DNA of 59,892 nucleotides from Mucidula mucida (Eukaryota > Basidiomycota > Agaricomycetes > Agaricales > Physalacriaceae), in assembly GCA_015501055.1 (NCBI GenBank), contig JADNYV010000216.1, forward strand, positions 1 through 59,892, written 5' to 3'. Below the pieces are notes generated by a model that was not told where the DNA came from, ran no database searches, and saw only the letters and a list, made by a program, of their open reading frames with translations. Positions 11,472-22,194 of this stretch are shown here, in pieces; within the stretch, counting starts at the first letter, position 1, and each line of letters begins with the position of its first letter. The position numbers and the translations under genes were made by a program.

Positions 11472-12672
11472 CTAACCCACCATCTCCACCATAGCCACAT
11501 CCAGAACACCTCTATCGTTCAACTTGGACATGCCAACCTTCACCGCCTCCACGCACCTCCTCTCCTCATCTCCAACATCCCTCATATCCCTCACGGGAAT
11601 CTCAAACCGAACTCTCTCCACACCCACCATCTTATCCTCGAGTCGGCGCCACTCCCGCTGCGGACAGTCGATAATGGCACGAGGGTGTGAGCGAACATGA
11701 AACGTCACATCCCGCATACGCGACGTCGCCGGAGTATAACGTTGGAAAAACAACCCCTGTCAGTCCGGCTAACACGCTTGCTCGTTCGCCACGCGATGGA
11801 AGTTACTAAAGTAGCACTTGATGCGCGGAACGTGAGAGATATCGAGTCCATTGGTGGCTGAAGAAAAGCCGGTAGATAAGAAATCATAGGTTTTGTAAAT
11901 GAAGACTCACAAGATGTAAGCCCATGAAAGACAACGTCCTCAAGCTCATCGGCGGCTTCGAGTAGTCGCTGAAGATGGACGCTCTGATCCCCATGGTCAC
12001 TCCAAAACTGCAGTTTCCGAAGTGCCGACAAGTCGACTGTATGCGCAGTATATCGAGTAAACCAAGCGGGACATTCTGTATCGCAAGCGTCTTTATTTTG
12101 GCCGCTTGACGCTTCGTACTCAGCAATGGGTAGCTGCATCGTGAACTGGTCGCTGATGTACACGTTCAGCAGCCTAAGATTGGTGAGATCCGGGCTGTTG
12201 GATAGCAGCAGCGCGAATCGCTTGGCTGAGGAAGGACATGTAGACGAGGGTGAGGCTGCGTACGCGAGGGCGGGAAAAGCTAGGCATAATGACGCGTTCA
12301 TATCGCTGAGCCGTCCCATCGCCGGTCGTAATGACGTCCGCTAGCGTGAGCTCGCGGAGGTTGGGAGCGTGGAAAGGATACCGGGTATGACATCGCGGTC
12401 CTGAGAAAACCAGCTGGTCCGGCCGCGCGTAAAATTGTAAATGGTGAGGGAATTACGAGTCGTGAGATGCGGTAGAGCCGAGAAGGGCACGGAAGGAAGG
12501 GCGGGGTTGTGGGTGCTGCTTTCCTTGGGTTCTAGGATGACGGAGGAGAATAGCAGTTTCTGACTGCGGGGATAAAAGCCCGGCATACTAGTGCAGCACA
12601 CTTGAGTGCTTCAGCGTCCAAAGCCAATTCGTCGAGGATGGCATCGATGAGCTCCTGTGGTAACATATCCAT
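11472..12672 (-). pseudogene. F-box/LRR-type protein, frameshifted
   Basis: Starting at 12672 the minus strand encodes a typical basidiomycete F-box start (MLPQELIDAILDEL..LVCRAF). The frame then shifts by one base near 12575 into PRSQKLLFSS, the usual continuation. Further downstream come leucine-rich-repeat-like pieces (SPDLTNLRLLNVYI; ALRKLQFWSD; LEDVVFHGL) in another frame. A GTGAG..CAG intron lies near 11850-11912, and the C-terminal segment at 11472-11753 (MRDVTFHVRSHPRAI) is in yet another frame. F-box proteins act as substrate receptors of SCF ubiquitin ligases. At least two frame changes cannot be explained by introns, so I call it a pseudogene; an alternative is a gene with unusual introns that I mis-modelled. 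Confidence 0.6.
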
Positions 12673-14127
12673 GGCGACAATTGGAGGGTGTTCGGCGGAA
12701 GATGGCGGTATAAGGCAAGTGTTATAAAGCCCAATGCGGTGTCAATAGCCGACCTAGAGCCGCGACAGTCTAGGACGTCAAGCGTAGAGGCGAGAGAGCG
12801 GTGTAGGACGTGGGGGTAAAAGTCAGACAGACATCGCGGTCCCTATCATGCATCACATCAGCGTGATTTCATGTGCAGGGCATCCAATTTTAGCGTTTTC
12901 AATGGGGCTACAGACAGCTGTCCCAGCCAGTGGCCTTCCTGCGAGACGGAGCCAGCCAGCACTGCAGAGGGCGTCAATGAGCAAGGCCATGTACGCGGCA
13001 ATATACATTGATAATCGGCCGACTAAGACCTACACCGAACAACGCCAGGAAAAGGAGCGCAAAGTACGCTCAATCATCGCCTATCTCGCCCAGAACAGCG
13101 GTGCAAGGGTGTTCCAACGGCATACAACGCAGATATGGTCTGATCCGAGCGCGTCTTGTCCGCGTCGGAGACTCGGAGTGGATAGGTGGCGATACAGCGG
13201 ATCCAAACTGTGATATACATGACAAGGCAAGAATATCTGTCTGTCGAGAATGGCTCGAGGGTGCGCCTAGTTGACGGTCAGTGCAGCTGCTAGATCGTGG
13301 ACGAGAACTCACAGAATGCCTCAGGCTCATCGCGTACGCGACTTTTCTCCTGCAGTGTTCCCGTGAGTGTACGCGACGTGCGCTCATCGTGGCTGCTCGT
13401 CGTCGACAGCGATGGGTACGATGCCAAGATTCGTCGCGATGATGGTGATGGAGCGTAATACAAATATTGCCACGCGCGTACCTCCGTTTCGGACCGTTTA
13501 TTATATGGGAAACGCGCCCGAGCAGGAATAGAGTGGGGCGACTGCAAGCGCATGTGGACTTGATGTGGGGTCGTTCCTACGTTGGCTTCTTTCCCTAATT
13601 GTCCTTAGGCTTCAGAGTCCAGTTAAGTACGTCAAAATAAACCTGGACACGCCTCGCCGGTGGATCGTCTTGCTGATACACGGTGCACATAGTCCTTTCG
13701 CTGAAACGCAATATCACACTGGAAATTATCTATATAGTCCTACCTTTCAGAAATTCCCAAGATTATCATGCAGTCGTAGGGCGTTTCTAGATTCTGTTCA
13801 GTCTCATAAACTACCTGTCTGCTTGAAGCGATTTCGCATTCTCCGGCATTCATCCAGGCGTTCAATCAAGAAGCGCGCCAGCTTGGCACGAGAACAATTT
13901 GCCACCTTTCCACGGTATAACGAAGTAGATTTCGCAGCGCTTAACTTCGCCGTGGTAGAGGATGGCTACGTACGTGACAACTTGGCAAGGAATCCAAGCC
14001 AGAGTCCTCGCCTTAGAATTGGCGACACGGACTTGACCCCCGCGTCATGGTACACAACGGTAACCGAGGTTCAAGGAAGTCGCCTGAGCCTCCTCGAAAC
14101 GAGACACTGACAAGCTCTTGAGACCAG
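12673..14127. other. No gene I can support
   Basis: Several frames are open on both strands. On the minus strand from 13553 two exon-like segments joined by a GTGAG..CTAG intron (about 13265-13312) are possible. On the plus strand 13565-14110 is one long open frame, but its composition looks random. No motif was recognised in any of them. Confidence 0.3.
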
Positions 14128-15154
14128 TTATTTGGCAGATGATGGCCTCAGCATCCCCACTTGCTTCCAGGTGGTGCGTGTCTGAACGTGGGTTTTCGGC
14201 GGCTCAAAACTGTGCTTTGGCATGGACATCATTGAAACTCCAAGGGCGAAGCAGCCTAAAGTGATGACGGCGACGAGCGAATCCCACTCGACCGTGAACG
14301 AGATAATTCAGAGAAACTACGGCTCGTTCGATGATCCTATCTGAAGTAGATGTCATGGATGGCGTACCTGTGAACAAGAGTCCACCAAGGAATATGCTAG
14401 AATTGACAAGACCCTACGTGGCGATATGAAAGCGGTCTTGCGAAGATACGGGTACTCACAATGACGAAGGCGTGAGCATGCCGAAAATGCTTTATGGCCA
14501 CAAAGGAAGGAAGAGCAATCCTATGCCCATACCCATTCCGACTCCTTGAGAGCAGGACACGTAAACATCGAATGCGTCGACACGTAGTAGGGAATCTGAC
14601 TTGGTAGAACTCGTGTCCGGAAAGTGAAAGCATAAAGAGACTGAACACAAAAATTCCGCAACCCAGTATGACCGCCGTCCTAAAGTGCCCGCGATCCATG
14701 CTAATTGGGATCAGAGCCAGACTCTGTAAGGCGTCGTCAACTTACAGCTCACCGCCAAGCGGGGCCATGTTGAAGTACTCCAGAAAAATTTGAATGCTTC
14801 CGATCCAACTAATGGCGGCCGCAGAGCTGCCTGGGAGCCAAGTTGTCGTGTAGTACTCTTGGAAGACCCCAAAGGATGAGATCTTGCAAGCGGTTAGCCT
14901 GGCAGAGGTACCTATGAGATTGAAGGCTCATACAACGCGATGGCACAGCATAGAATAAGCCAAGATCCTATAACTGCAGGATACAACAAATCAAGTCAGT
15001 ACATGCAGTATAGCAGCTCCGCGACCGACTGACCAGTACTCCACGCGCGCCACTTGCTATCAGCGTATACCCGCAAATCATCCTTCTCTATATGACCCAC
15101 ATCTTGGTCTTGAGATGCGGCCTCTGACTTGACGACGCTGGTCTGTTCAGACAT
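14128..15154 (-). pseudogene. Monocarboxylate-type MFS transporter, N-terminal half only
   Basis: The start at 15154 opens a hydrophilic N-terminus (MSEQTSVVKSEAASQDQDV). After an intron (donor at 15033) come transmembrane segments typical of fungal MCT-like MFS proteins: GSWLILCCAI, then [19 protein letters not shown], then MDRGHFRTAVILGCGIFVFSLFML, an IGLLFLPSFVAIKH-like region and GFARAVITLGCFALG. The usual length is about 430-480 residues, but this copy stops (TAA, 14128-14130) after the sixth membrane segment and the start of the central loop. Some junctions (near 14900 and 14540) do not splice in frame. It is therefore truncated and probably frameshifted. Family assignment is firm, substrate unknown. 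Confidence 0.6.
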
Positions 15155-15625
15155 CTGGAGCGATTGGGTGGCACCGCTAGAGGAGGCGAGTATGGGGTCA
15201 CACCTTACTCACATCATGAATTCATCGTTTTCGGTTTCTTGTTGATGGAACGCGGATCGAAAAATGCTTTCGGTCACAACAGAGAAAACCGGTAAAATTT
15301 CGCACCATCACAATCTCACGTACATTGATGATTGAAATGGCAGTGAGCCGTTCTATTCATTGGGAAGAACAGGATGGTAATATAGAACGTGTCGAGTCCA
15401 ATAGCAGGAAGCCATGTGGTGTGTGTGGATGCTAATTCCCAGTCGGCCTTCCCAAAAACGGCGACTAAATGTATCTGATCACTATTTTCCCACAGATCGA
15501 TTCTTGGGCGCTGGCATCATGACTTGCATCTTATTTGATGCTTCTCCCGCTAACACGTCTCTTACCGAGTGTATCTTGTTTCCTATCGCAAACTACAGGA
15601 CACCAATCCGAGTTGACGCTACATT

Positions 15626-17142
15626 ATGAACTCGAACGCACTGTCGACTGCGGAGGCTTTTTTACTGGGGGGACTGGCTGCTTGCGGGGCTGTACGTTGC
15701 CACGATGCACGGCTTTGTCTTATAGGCTCAATTGGACAGCTCACCGTCTCCAACCCAGCAGAAGTTGCCAAAACACGTCTTCAGCTTCAAGGTGAACTGG
15801 CGAAAGGCGGCGGCGTTCGTGTTTATCGTAACACCTTCGATGTTCTCATCAAGACTGCGCGTAATGAAGGGATACATGGGATCCAGAAAGGATTAGGCCC
15901 GGCGGTGAGTGCTGCTAACATAATGCGTCTCAAACACCCTCCCTAACGTGATCCTAGTATTTGTATCAGGTCAGTGCTTCATGCGATGGGTGTATTTCGA
16001 CTCCAGGCCGAAACAATAATACAGATACTCGTCAATGGAGCTCGTCTCGGTCCGCTCCATTTACTCTTCCTGCCGCCTTCATCTCAACGAGTTCATAGGT
16101 TTCTACGAGCCAACACGGCAATTCATCAATGGTTGCGTCAATATCGATAACCGACAACAACATCTCGGAACCTCTGTCGTGGCGGGTGCTGTGACGGGAG
16201 CTCTTGGCGGTCAGCCTGATATCTCGCACATGATTAACTCATGACCCACAGAAATGGTCAGCCACCCTCGGGAGTCCCATGTTTCTAGTCAAAGCACGAA
16301 TGCAGGTGAAGCTTCGTTTATCGTGGTCTCTATTATTCTATGAACCATGACGCGTTTACTTTCCAGGCATACTCTCCTGCGTTGCCCGTTGGTACTCAAC
16401 ATCACTACCGAAGCACGCTCCATGCTTTGACCTGTATTATCCAGGACGAAGGTCCTCGAGGATTGCTTCGAGGAGTTAATGCTGCTGTTCTCAGGACAGC
16501 CGCCGGATCTTCGGTATGTCTTAGGCATTTGGGAGGTCGATAGGATATGACGCCGGATCTAGGTCCAAGTTCCATCGTACGTCTGGGCAAAGCATCAACT
16601 TGTGGGTCACGGAATTCTTCCAGCCGACAGCTTCTGGACCTTTCTTGCAAGTAGCTCCGTCTCGGGGCTCGTTGCTGTATGTTTTCAAAGTCGCGGATCG
16701 ATCTGATATCCATGAGATTCCACAGTTAGCAGCCATGCAGCCCACAGACACGGTATGAGGTCCACAAACAGGAGTCGTATCTACTCATTGGTTATAGGTT
16801 CTCACTCGCATGTACAATCAGCCAACACGAGTACTACCGAACGGGAAGCACGTTGGAGTCCTCTACAAGAACCCCATTGATGCTCTCGTCAAGATTTTCC
16901 GGACAGAGGGCCCCTTAGGGTGGTATAAAGGTCTGCTTCATTACGTCGGATGGTGATTGTGGCGCTTATTGGTCTTGTTAAGGATCTTTTGCGCATTTCT
17001 TACGGTTCACCCCGCACACGTGAGGGCACAGTGCTCTCGAAAGTCGTCCCCACTGAAATTTTCACGTAGCATCATGACACTGACTTTCAACGATATGATT
17101 ACCAGCTTCTACATCAGGAATGTTGGAAAGATGGAGATTTAG
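15626..17142 (+). CDS. Mitochondrial carrier, oxaloacetate/sulfate carrier type (Oac1/SLC25A34-35-like)
   Basis: Twelve exons give 317 residues: 15626-15691, 15740-15904, 15958-15969, 16025-16049, 16099-16209, 16262-16305, 16367-16513, 16563-16676, 16726-16752, 16798-16930, 16983-17019 and 17070-17142. All junctions are GT..AG and keep frame. The product is an inner-membrane carrier with three repeats and six helices. Carrier signatures are visible as SNPAEVAKTRLQ, GSPMFLVKARMQ and MQPTDTVLTRMYNQ, and the last repeat ends FLRFTPHTIMTLTF. The spacing and the segments GIQKGLGPAYLYQ, NGARLGFYEP and LRGVNAAVLRTAAGSSVQ closely follow yeast Oac1, which exchanges oxaloacetate, sulfate and related anions. 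The exact substrate is inferred. A 12-nt exon (15958-15969, YLYQ) would be missed by most gene finders. The gene is intact and unbroken, unlike its neighbours upstream. Confidence 0.9.
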
Positions 17143-17533
17143 AATCAGTAATACCCCCTGCCAGTGGAAAGTAGAGCGAACAGACTGTCTTTATCATGCG
17201 CTACTTGAAGTTCTCAATGTCCAAGCTCCGCTCATCTTCCCTCTCCTTGGGCTCGTCCGCACTGCTCTCCCAGCTTTCTGTCTGCTTGGCGGAACATGTG
17301 GATGTTGTTGGACTGTGACATGCGACAATGGGCGCCCGGCGCCGGCACATTGGCATGAAAGACTCAAGGAGAAATACCATGCATGCATTAGCCCTCGCTG
17401 CGATTTTAGAACAGAAGCACGAAAGTCACCCCCATCCTTGTCCCGGACAACGCAGAGATTCAGGAGATATTGAGGTCAGTGTTACACATCGTTAGTCCAG
17501 GTGAAAAATTTACTGTACACTTTTTAAAAAAAA
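17143..17533. other. Intergenic, no gene seen
   Basis: Between the carrier stop and the block shared with other CAP promoters. No convincing exon was found; an A/T-rich run lies at 17519-17533. Confidence 0.4.
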
Positions 17534-17640
17534 GTGGAGCCGGCGTCTTGAAATGGCTCGTCTACCGTTGAAAGCGCACCGATTATCTCGGACCGATCAT
17601 CCGCTACTCTTCATGCGACCGCCATCACGCACAGTCCCAT
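17534..17640 (+). promoter_or_regulatory. Upstream block shared by CAP genes 1, 2 and 3
   Basis: About 100 bp beginning GTGGAGCCGGCGTCTTG with a core CACCGATTAtCTCGGACC. It recurs with high similarity at 44335-44430 and 46973-47065. In each case it lies about 300-420 bp before the CAP start codon. It may be a conserved promoter element or simply part of the duplicated segment. Confidence 0.5.
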
Positions 17641-17942
17641 GCGCCTGTAATAGAGCCTTGGAGATTGAGACGCGTTACAAGAAGCATCTCGGCGTTTGTT
17701 AAAGGAGTTTTGGCTTGGCATACTCGTCGTGGAACCCATTCTCCTTGACAAATCGTCTCATGGTGTATCTTAATTGAGTAACCTCTGGCCCGATAATGTC
17801 GTTAACCCATCTGCTACTACGACCTTACTCGTCCTCCGATGTCTGGCCACACTATTATTCTCGCTTCTCGGTGCTCTCTGAAACACATAGTCAATTCATA
17901 TAAAAGCAGCTTCACAGATCCTCGTAGTACTCAGAACTCAGC

Positions 17943-18784
17943 ATGTTCTTCTCAAAGTCCTTCATCGCCATCTCGCTCGCCGTAGTTGCATCTGCACTCG
18001 GCGTCCCCATGGTTGCACGCGACGCCAAAGCTGACCTCAAGGCGGCTGTTCTCGCCGACCACAATGCCGCCCGAGCTGCCTATGGCGCCAAAGCGTTAAC
18101 CTGGAACGAGAATCTGTATGCGGGGACCCTCAGCTGGGCGAACGCATGCCAGTTCAAGCATAGGTATGTGCGTCATGTGGGACCAGTCCAGAGCTATCTT
18201 TTAACGACATCATCAGTGGTGGTAACTACGGAGAGAACCTGGTTCGTAGAACCCAATTTTCCGCTTTCAGATTGTTTAATAAGCTTCGTAGTATGCTTCG
18301 ACTGGGCAAGGCGGGGACCCAATCAAATCGGCCGTGGATTCTTGGATGTCCGAAGCTTGTACGTTCCTTAGTTCTCCATTAGGTATTTCGTATACTCATC
18401 GTCTCGTCCTACTAGCGAAATATGACTGTACGTATTCGCAGTGTACAACTCCTGCGCTGACTCAACGACCGCATAGATAACAACCCCGTATTCTCCTCCG
18501 ACACAGGCCACTTTACGCAGGTAAGCGTCGATTTCAATCAATAACCCAATGCCCTGTATTCATGATTCATGTGTAGGTGGTCTGGAAGAGCACTACCTCT
18601 GTGGCATGCGCTGTAGGCCAATGCCCTGCCGGGACGATCTTTGGGTCTGCCAGCCAGTATGTCGTCTGCCGCTATTCCCCACCGGGCAATTACGCGGGTC
18701 AATTTGCGTGAGTGTTCCGTTTTCCATGGTTGCCGGAAAGTGTCTAACGAGGTTTGAAGGCAAAATGTTGGAAGACATGTATAA
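17943..18784 (+). CDS. CAP/PR-1 (SCP) family secreted protein, copy 1
   Basis: Seven exons give 174 residues: 17943-18163, 18217-18241, 18292-18358, 18416-18427, 18477-18520, 18577-18707 and 18760-18784. A signal peptide (MFFSKSFIAISLAVVASAL) and a short pro-region (VARDAK) precede the CAP domain. It has the usual landmarks: HNAARAAYGAKALTW, GGNYGENL, signature 1 GHFTQVVWKST and signature 2 YVVCRYSPPGNY. The residues that form the CAP cavity (two His, two Glu type) appear present. Proteins of this family are secreted; fungal members bind sterols or act in host interaction or stress, so the role here is inferred only. A 12-nt exon (18416-18427) is shared by all four copies. An upstream TATA-like motif (ATATAAAAG) lies near 17898. 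Confidence 0.9.
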
Positions 18785-20463
18785 GGGCGGGCGTTGACTC
18801 TCCGTCATTTTCGTTTCTTAATTCCCTCGTCTTTCAAAAATCGTATGCTTATTTCCTTTGACACTGTTCATATTCGATTACTTAACAATCGGATATTTCT
18901 GCCTTTCGTTTCAACGTTCGGGCAAAGAACGCCACCTGATCGAGATCCTAAGTCGACATCAAACGTTTGTTATTGCTACATTCGTTACAAGCTCCCCAGA
19001 CAATGCAAGAGTAGTTGTGACGCAAAGAAAACGCTTTGGAATCCAACTTGTGATGCCGTTTCTCGCAAAGGTTGGCAGCTTTGACAGAAAAGAAATCAAG
19101 CCTACACCATCACCATTGCGTCCTACGAAGATGCGCCGGCGGGTTGTGAATTCAAAGAAGTGACATCGTTTCTGCCCTTGTACCCGAACTGAACGTATCA
19201 CTACAACTTGAGAACCGTGACAGTTATCTATCTATCTACCAATATACAAGCATACATCGCACAAATCCCAGTATTCTATGTAGAGCCGAATCATATTACT
19301 GGCAGTAGCTACAAATCCAATCCTTATCCTATCATATGATTCGTTCATCTCTACAAGAAGCTTAAGAATGTACAAGACGCCTACCCCTCAACGACAGTTT
19401 TCGTCGACTCAAATTAGACACTGCCTTTTCCACCTAAACTCTTGCTTCCAATAATCATCGGCACGCATAGGTGGTCGTGGTGGTGAAAACGGCGTACGGT
19501 CCCGAGATGGAACTGCCGCGTTGCGGATGCGTTGTGATTGGGCAAAAATCTACCGTGTACCGAGTGTGATGAAGGTTCCGTCCATTTTCATACGGTCGCT
19601 TACCGTCTTGTACAACAAAATGGCATCCTGCATACTGACCTATAGTCAGTTGCCCACTACCCAGGCTCTTTCTAATCAAGGCTTGCAGCTTGCTTCACCA
19701 TGGATCATTCTCTACTGGAGGCAGAGACGAATTCCGCGAACTCTTGGTTGCGCCGCCACAGCGTCCGTCGCCTCCACAGTGGTCTTCGCAACTTAAAGAA
19801 CTGCAGAGCGTAAGAGTATGGCTATGAGATATGAGTATTTTCAAAAAGAGGCTAATGAGATATAGTGTCGACGTCGCTTATGGTGACCATCCGTCTCGAC
19901 GCGTCCACTGAAGCTTTCGGCCTAGATACTGGGCGCGCTGCAATGGAGGAGCGCGGGAGTTTCGCCTTGAGTGCTAGAAGTCTCCGTAAATGGTACAACA
20001 GATGAATGGCGCGGGAGATGCAGGAGAAAGTAAATGCATGTAAGAGAGAGAACGAAGGCAGGGCTTGGGTGGGCGGGCGGAAGCGATTGGAATGTAGGGA
20101 ACGTGACACCTGGGCCGCGCAGTGGGCGGCACTTAGGGAAACCATTGTTGCGGTGGCTCCCCGAGCTATCTACCCGTTGGCATTCGGTGAGCAATCTCGT
20201 AGGCTGCACCTCAAAGAAGCAGTTTGAGATGAAGGTGCGCGGGGGAGCAAAAAAGACAGGGAGAAGAGATAGTAGAGGTGGGCGGCACTGAAAGAGACCG
20301 CCGTTTCGGTAGCTCTCCGTGCTGCCTACCCGTGAAGCAGTCTTATAGGCTTTGCCTCCAATGGAGAATTTCGGTATGTACGCCTACACTGAGAGTGAGA
20401 AGGCAGAGGGCGCGATAGCGGGATGGTGGCAATAGGGCTTGGGGAACAGCCGCACGATCGCCA
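18785..20463. other. Intergenic; includes duplicated CAP 3' flank and a short imperfect repeat
   Basis: From about 18880 to 19125 the sequence resembles the flank downstream of CAP copy 3 (48320-48610): AACAATCGGAT at 18884 versus 48324, and an AGCCTAC-CATCACCAT block near 19100 versus 48590. Later, about 55 bp at 20122-20176 is imperfectly repeated in the same direction at 20278-20334 (both start GTGGGCGGCACT and contain CTACCCGT). No gene was supported; the many short frames look like chance. Confidence 0.4.
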
Positions 20464-20701
20464 CTAGCCAGGTAACCTGACCTACTAGTATGAGCAAGCG
20501 TCGATACAGTAGGCCAGGTAAATCGGAGTTTAAATTTGGCGTGAACATGTCGTTGGAAATTCGCAGAGATCGGTCCGACTTCCTATATGCCATATATGGG
20601 AATAGAATCTGCAGCCTTCAAATCACGATTCGTTGTAGCAGTGTCCAAGCCGCATCCAGTACACAAAAGTAGGCCAGAAAGACTTTAGACATGTGAATAT
20701 A

Positions 20702-20955
20702 CTGTAGTGTTTCGACCGGATATTGGCATATCGCGTCACACCGGTCGACGAAGCGAACCTATACATATCCCATATCGCGTCACGGTGCCTATGAGCCAGG
20801 CACACCCATCCAAAAGCGGAAATTTTCGGTCCCGCCTGCGGCGGGTCAGTCCAATTAGGCTATTCCCGTGTTTGTGCCGGGCCACGAAGCTGTTCGCTGT
20901 AAGTTCGCGGCATATCGCGTCACATGCCGCGAACCTACGGTCGAAACACTACAGT
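20702..20955 (-). mobile_element. MITE copy 1, TA target site
   Basis: 254 bp with inverted ends CTGTAGTGTTTCGACCG and its complement, flanked by TA on both sides (20700-20701, 20956-20957). It contains three copies of GTGACGCGATATG when read on the minus strand and, on the same strand, the block TTACAGCGAACAGCTTC. It is homologous to 21579-21822 in opposite orientation. TA duplication and size suggest mobilisation by a Tc1/mariner-type transposase. Confidence 0.75.
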
Positions 20956-21578
20956 ATATATCTCATGCAGGTAATGGCTTCAAAACCCCGTTATGTCCCG
21001 TTGAAACCTCCGTCTGTCCACCGGTAGCATGATAGGTTGATCAACACACTATGCAGCCATTCTCGACGAGACGTGTCTCTCTAATACTTCTCTAAACAGC
21101 ACTCCAACTCTTCCAATCCTCTGGAAGGTCATCTTATTGTTGAAAACTAGGATCACAACGTCTACACGACTACTAGCGGAGAGGCGATCAGCCAAGAGAC
21201 GGGGGCACAGCTGGTTCGGAAAGTCATTGGCGTCAACAGGCGCGATTGGGCGTTGCCTATGCTCGCGGATCATGTGTGTATAACATGATACACCGCCTGG
21301 CATTAGAGTGCATCTTGGAAGCGCATCTAGTTAAGTTTTTATGAGTAAATAGTCGAGATCTAGTATAATATCCGTACTCTTGTCAATTGGGACCTCAGCG
21401 GGAAGTGTGGACATCACAGACAAGTGCGCTGCGAGGCCTTAGAATTGGCGGAGCAATTTTATTTCCATATATGGCATATAGGAAGTTGGACCGATCTCTG
21501 CGAATTTCCAACGACATGTTCACGCCAAATTTAAACTCCGATTTACCTGGCCTACTGTATCGACGCTTGCTCATACTA

Positions 21579-21822
21579 CTGTAGCGTTTCAACCGTAACT
21601 TCACAGCCTGTGACCCATTATGGTCTGAAGTTACAGCGAACAGCTTCACAGACCCTTAAATTGCCTTTTTTGGACAGTTCCACTTATAGTGGGACCTGAA
21701 ATTTCCTTATTTGGAGGCTTGTGCCTGACCAAAGTGGTCCGTGACCCGTTATGATGTATATATAGCTTCACTTCAAAGACCCCCGTGACCCGTTATGTGA
21801 ATTTGCGGTTGAAACGCTACAG
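21579..21822 (+). mobile_element. MITE copy 2, TA target site proven by empty site
   Basis: 244 bp with ends CTGTAGCGTTTCAACCG and complement, flanked by TA (21577-21578, 21823-21824). The other arm of the surrounding palindrome (about 20478-20500) is the same sequence without the insertion and has a single TA. This gives a direct filled/empty comparison that fixes the ends. It contains three copies of a GTGACCCGTTATG-like motif and the block TTACAGCGAACAGCTTC shared with copy 1. Confidence 0.85.
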
Positions 21823-21872
21823 TAGTAGGTCAGGTTACCTGGCTAGATCACCACCTGACCCTGCAGTTTTTC

Positions 21873-22075
21873 ACCAAACACTATCCCTCCACCTGCGTAC
21901 GCACCCGGGGCCGCGGCAACTGCCGTCCGAGGGTTCGAGTCCGACCATTCATTGGTGCAGATATTTTTCGTTTGCATTCCTGACGACTATATATATATTT
22001 ATACGCTACTTTCACCGTCTTTGACGCGTATTAGTGTATTCAGAATGTGTACAGGTAGTGTCAAACACGAATTAG
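21873..22075 (+). repeat. MULE left terminal inverted repeat
   Basis: About 200 bp, inverted copy at 25296-25501. It contains GGTTCGAGTCC, a perfect match to the tRNA B-box consensus, at 21933-21943. The right TIR has GGTTCGAATCT at that place. It ends in an AT-rich run (TATATATATATTTATA). Confidence 0.85.
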
Positions 22076-22194
22076 AGCTTTTTTTGGCCTGTACCTGCTT
22101 GACTTCTTAATTGGGAATGACACATCAATGAAGTCGCGTACACGTAACTGACCATCACCATCATACTTCTCTTACACTCGGAACCCGTCTCTAA

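Larger units (their letters stand above)
20464..21846. mobile_element. Palindromic transposon-like element with about 145-bp inverted ends
   Basis: The left arm 20464-20609 (begins CTAGCCAGGTAACCTGACC) is repeated in inverted order at 21456-21578 plus 21823-21846. The right arm is split by the MITE at 21579-21822. Flanks read GATCGCCA on the left and GATCACCA on the right, a possible 8-bp target duplication with one mismatch. No transposase is seen inside, so it would be non-autonomous. The superfamily is not known. Another MITE (20702-20955) sits in the centre. Confidence 0.65.

Noticed and set aside
13565..14110. Long plus-strand open frame (181 codons)
   Set aside because: No hydrophobic core, domain motif or homology to anything seen in the window; composition looks random and it lies among pseudogenes.
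20464..21846. CRISPR-like array or tandem repeats
   Set aside because: The repeated words are three per MITE with irregular spacing, inside inverted-repeat elements of a eukaryotic genome.
21900..21960. Functional tRNA gene in the MULE TIR
   Set aside because: Only the B-box region fits; no acceptor stem or anticodon arm pairs, and the sequence is part of a 200-bp inverted repeat.
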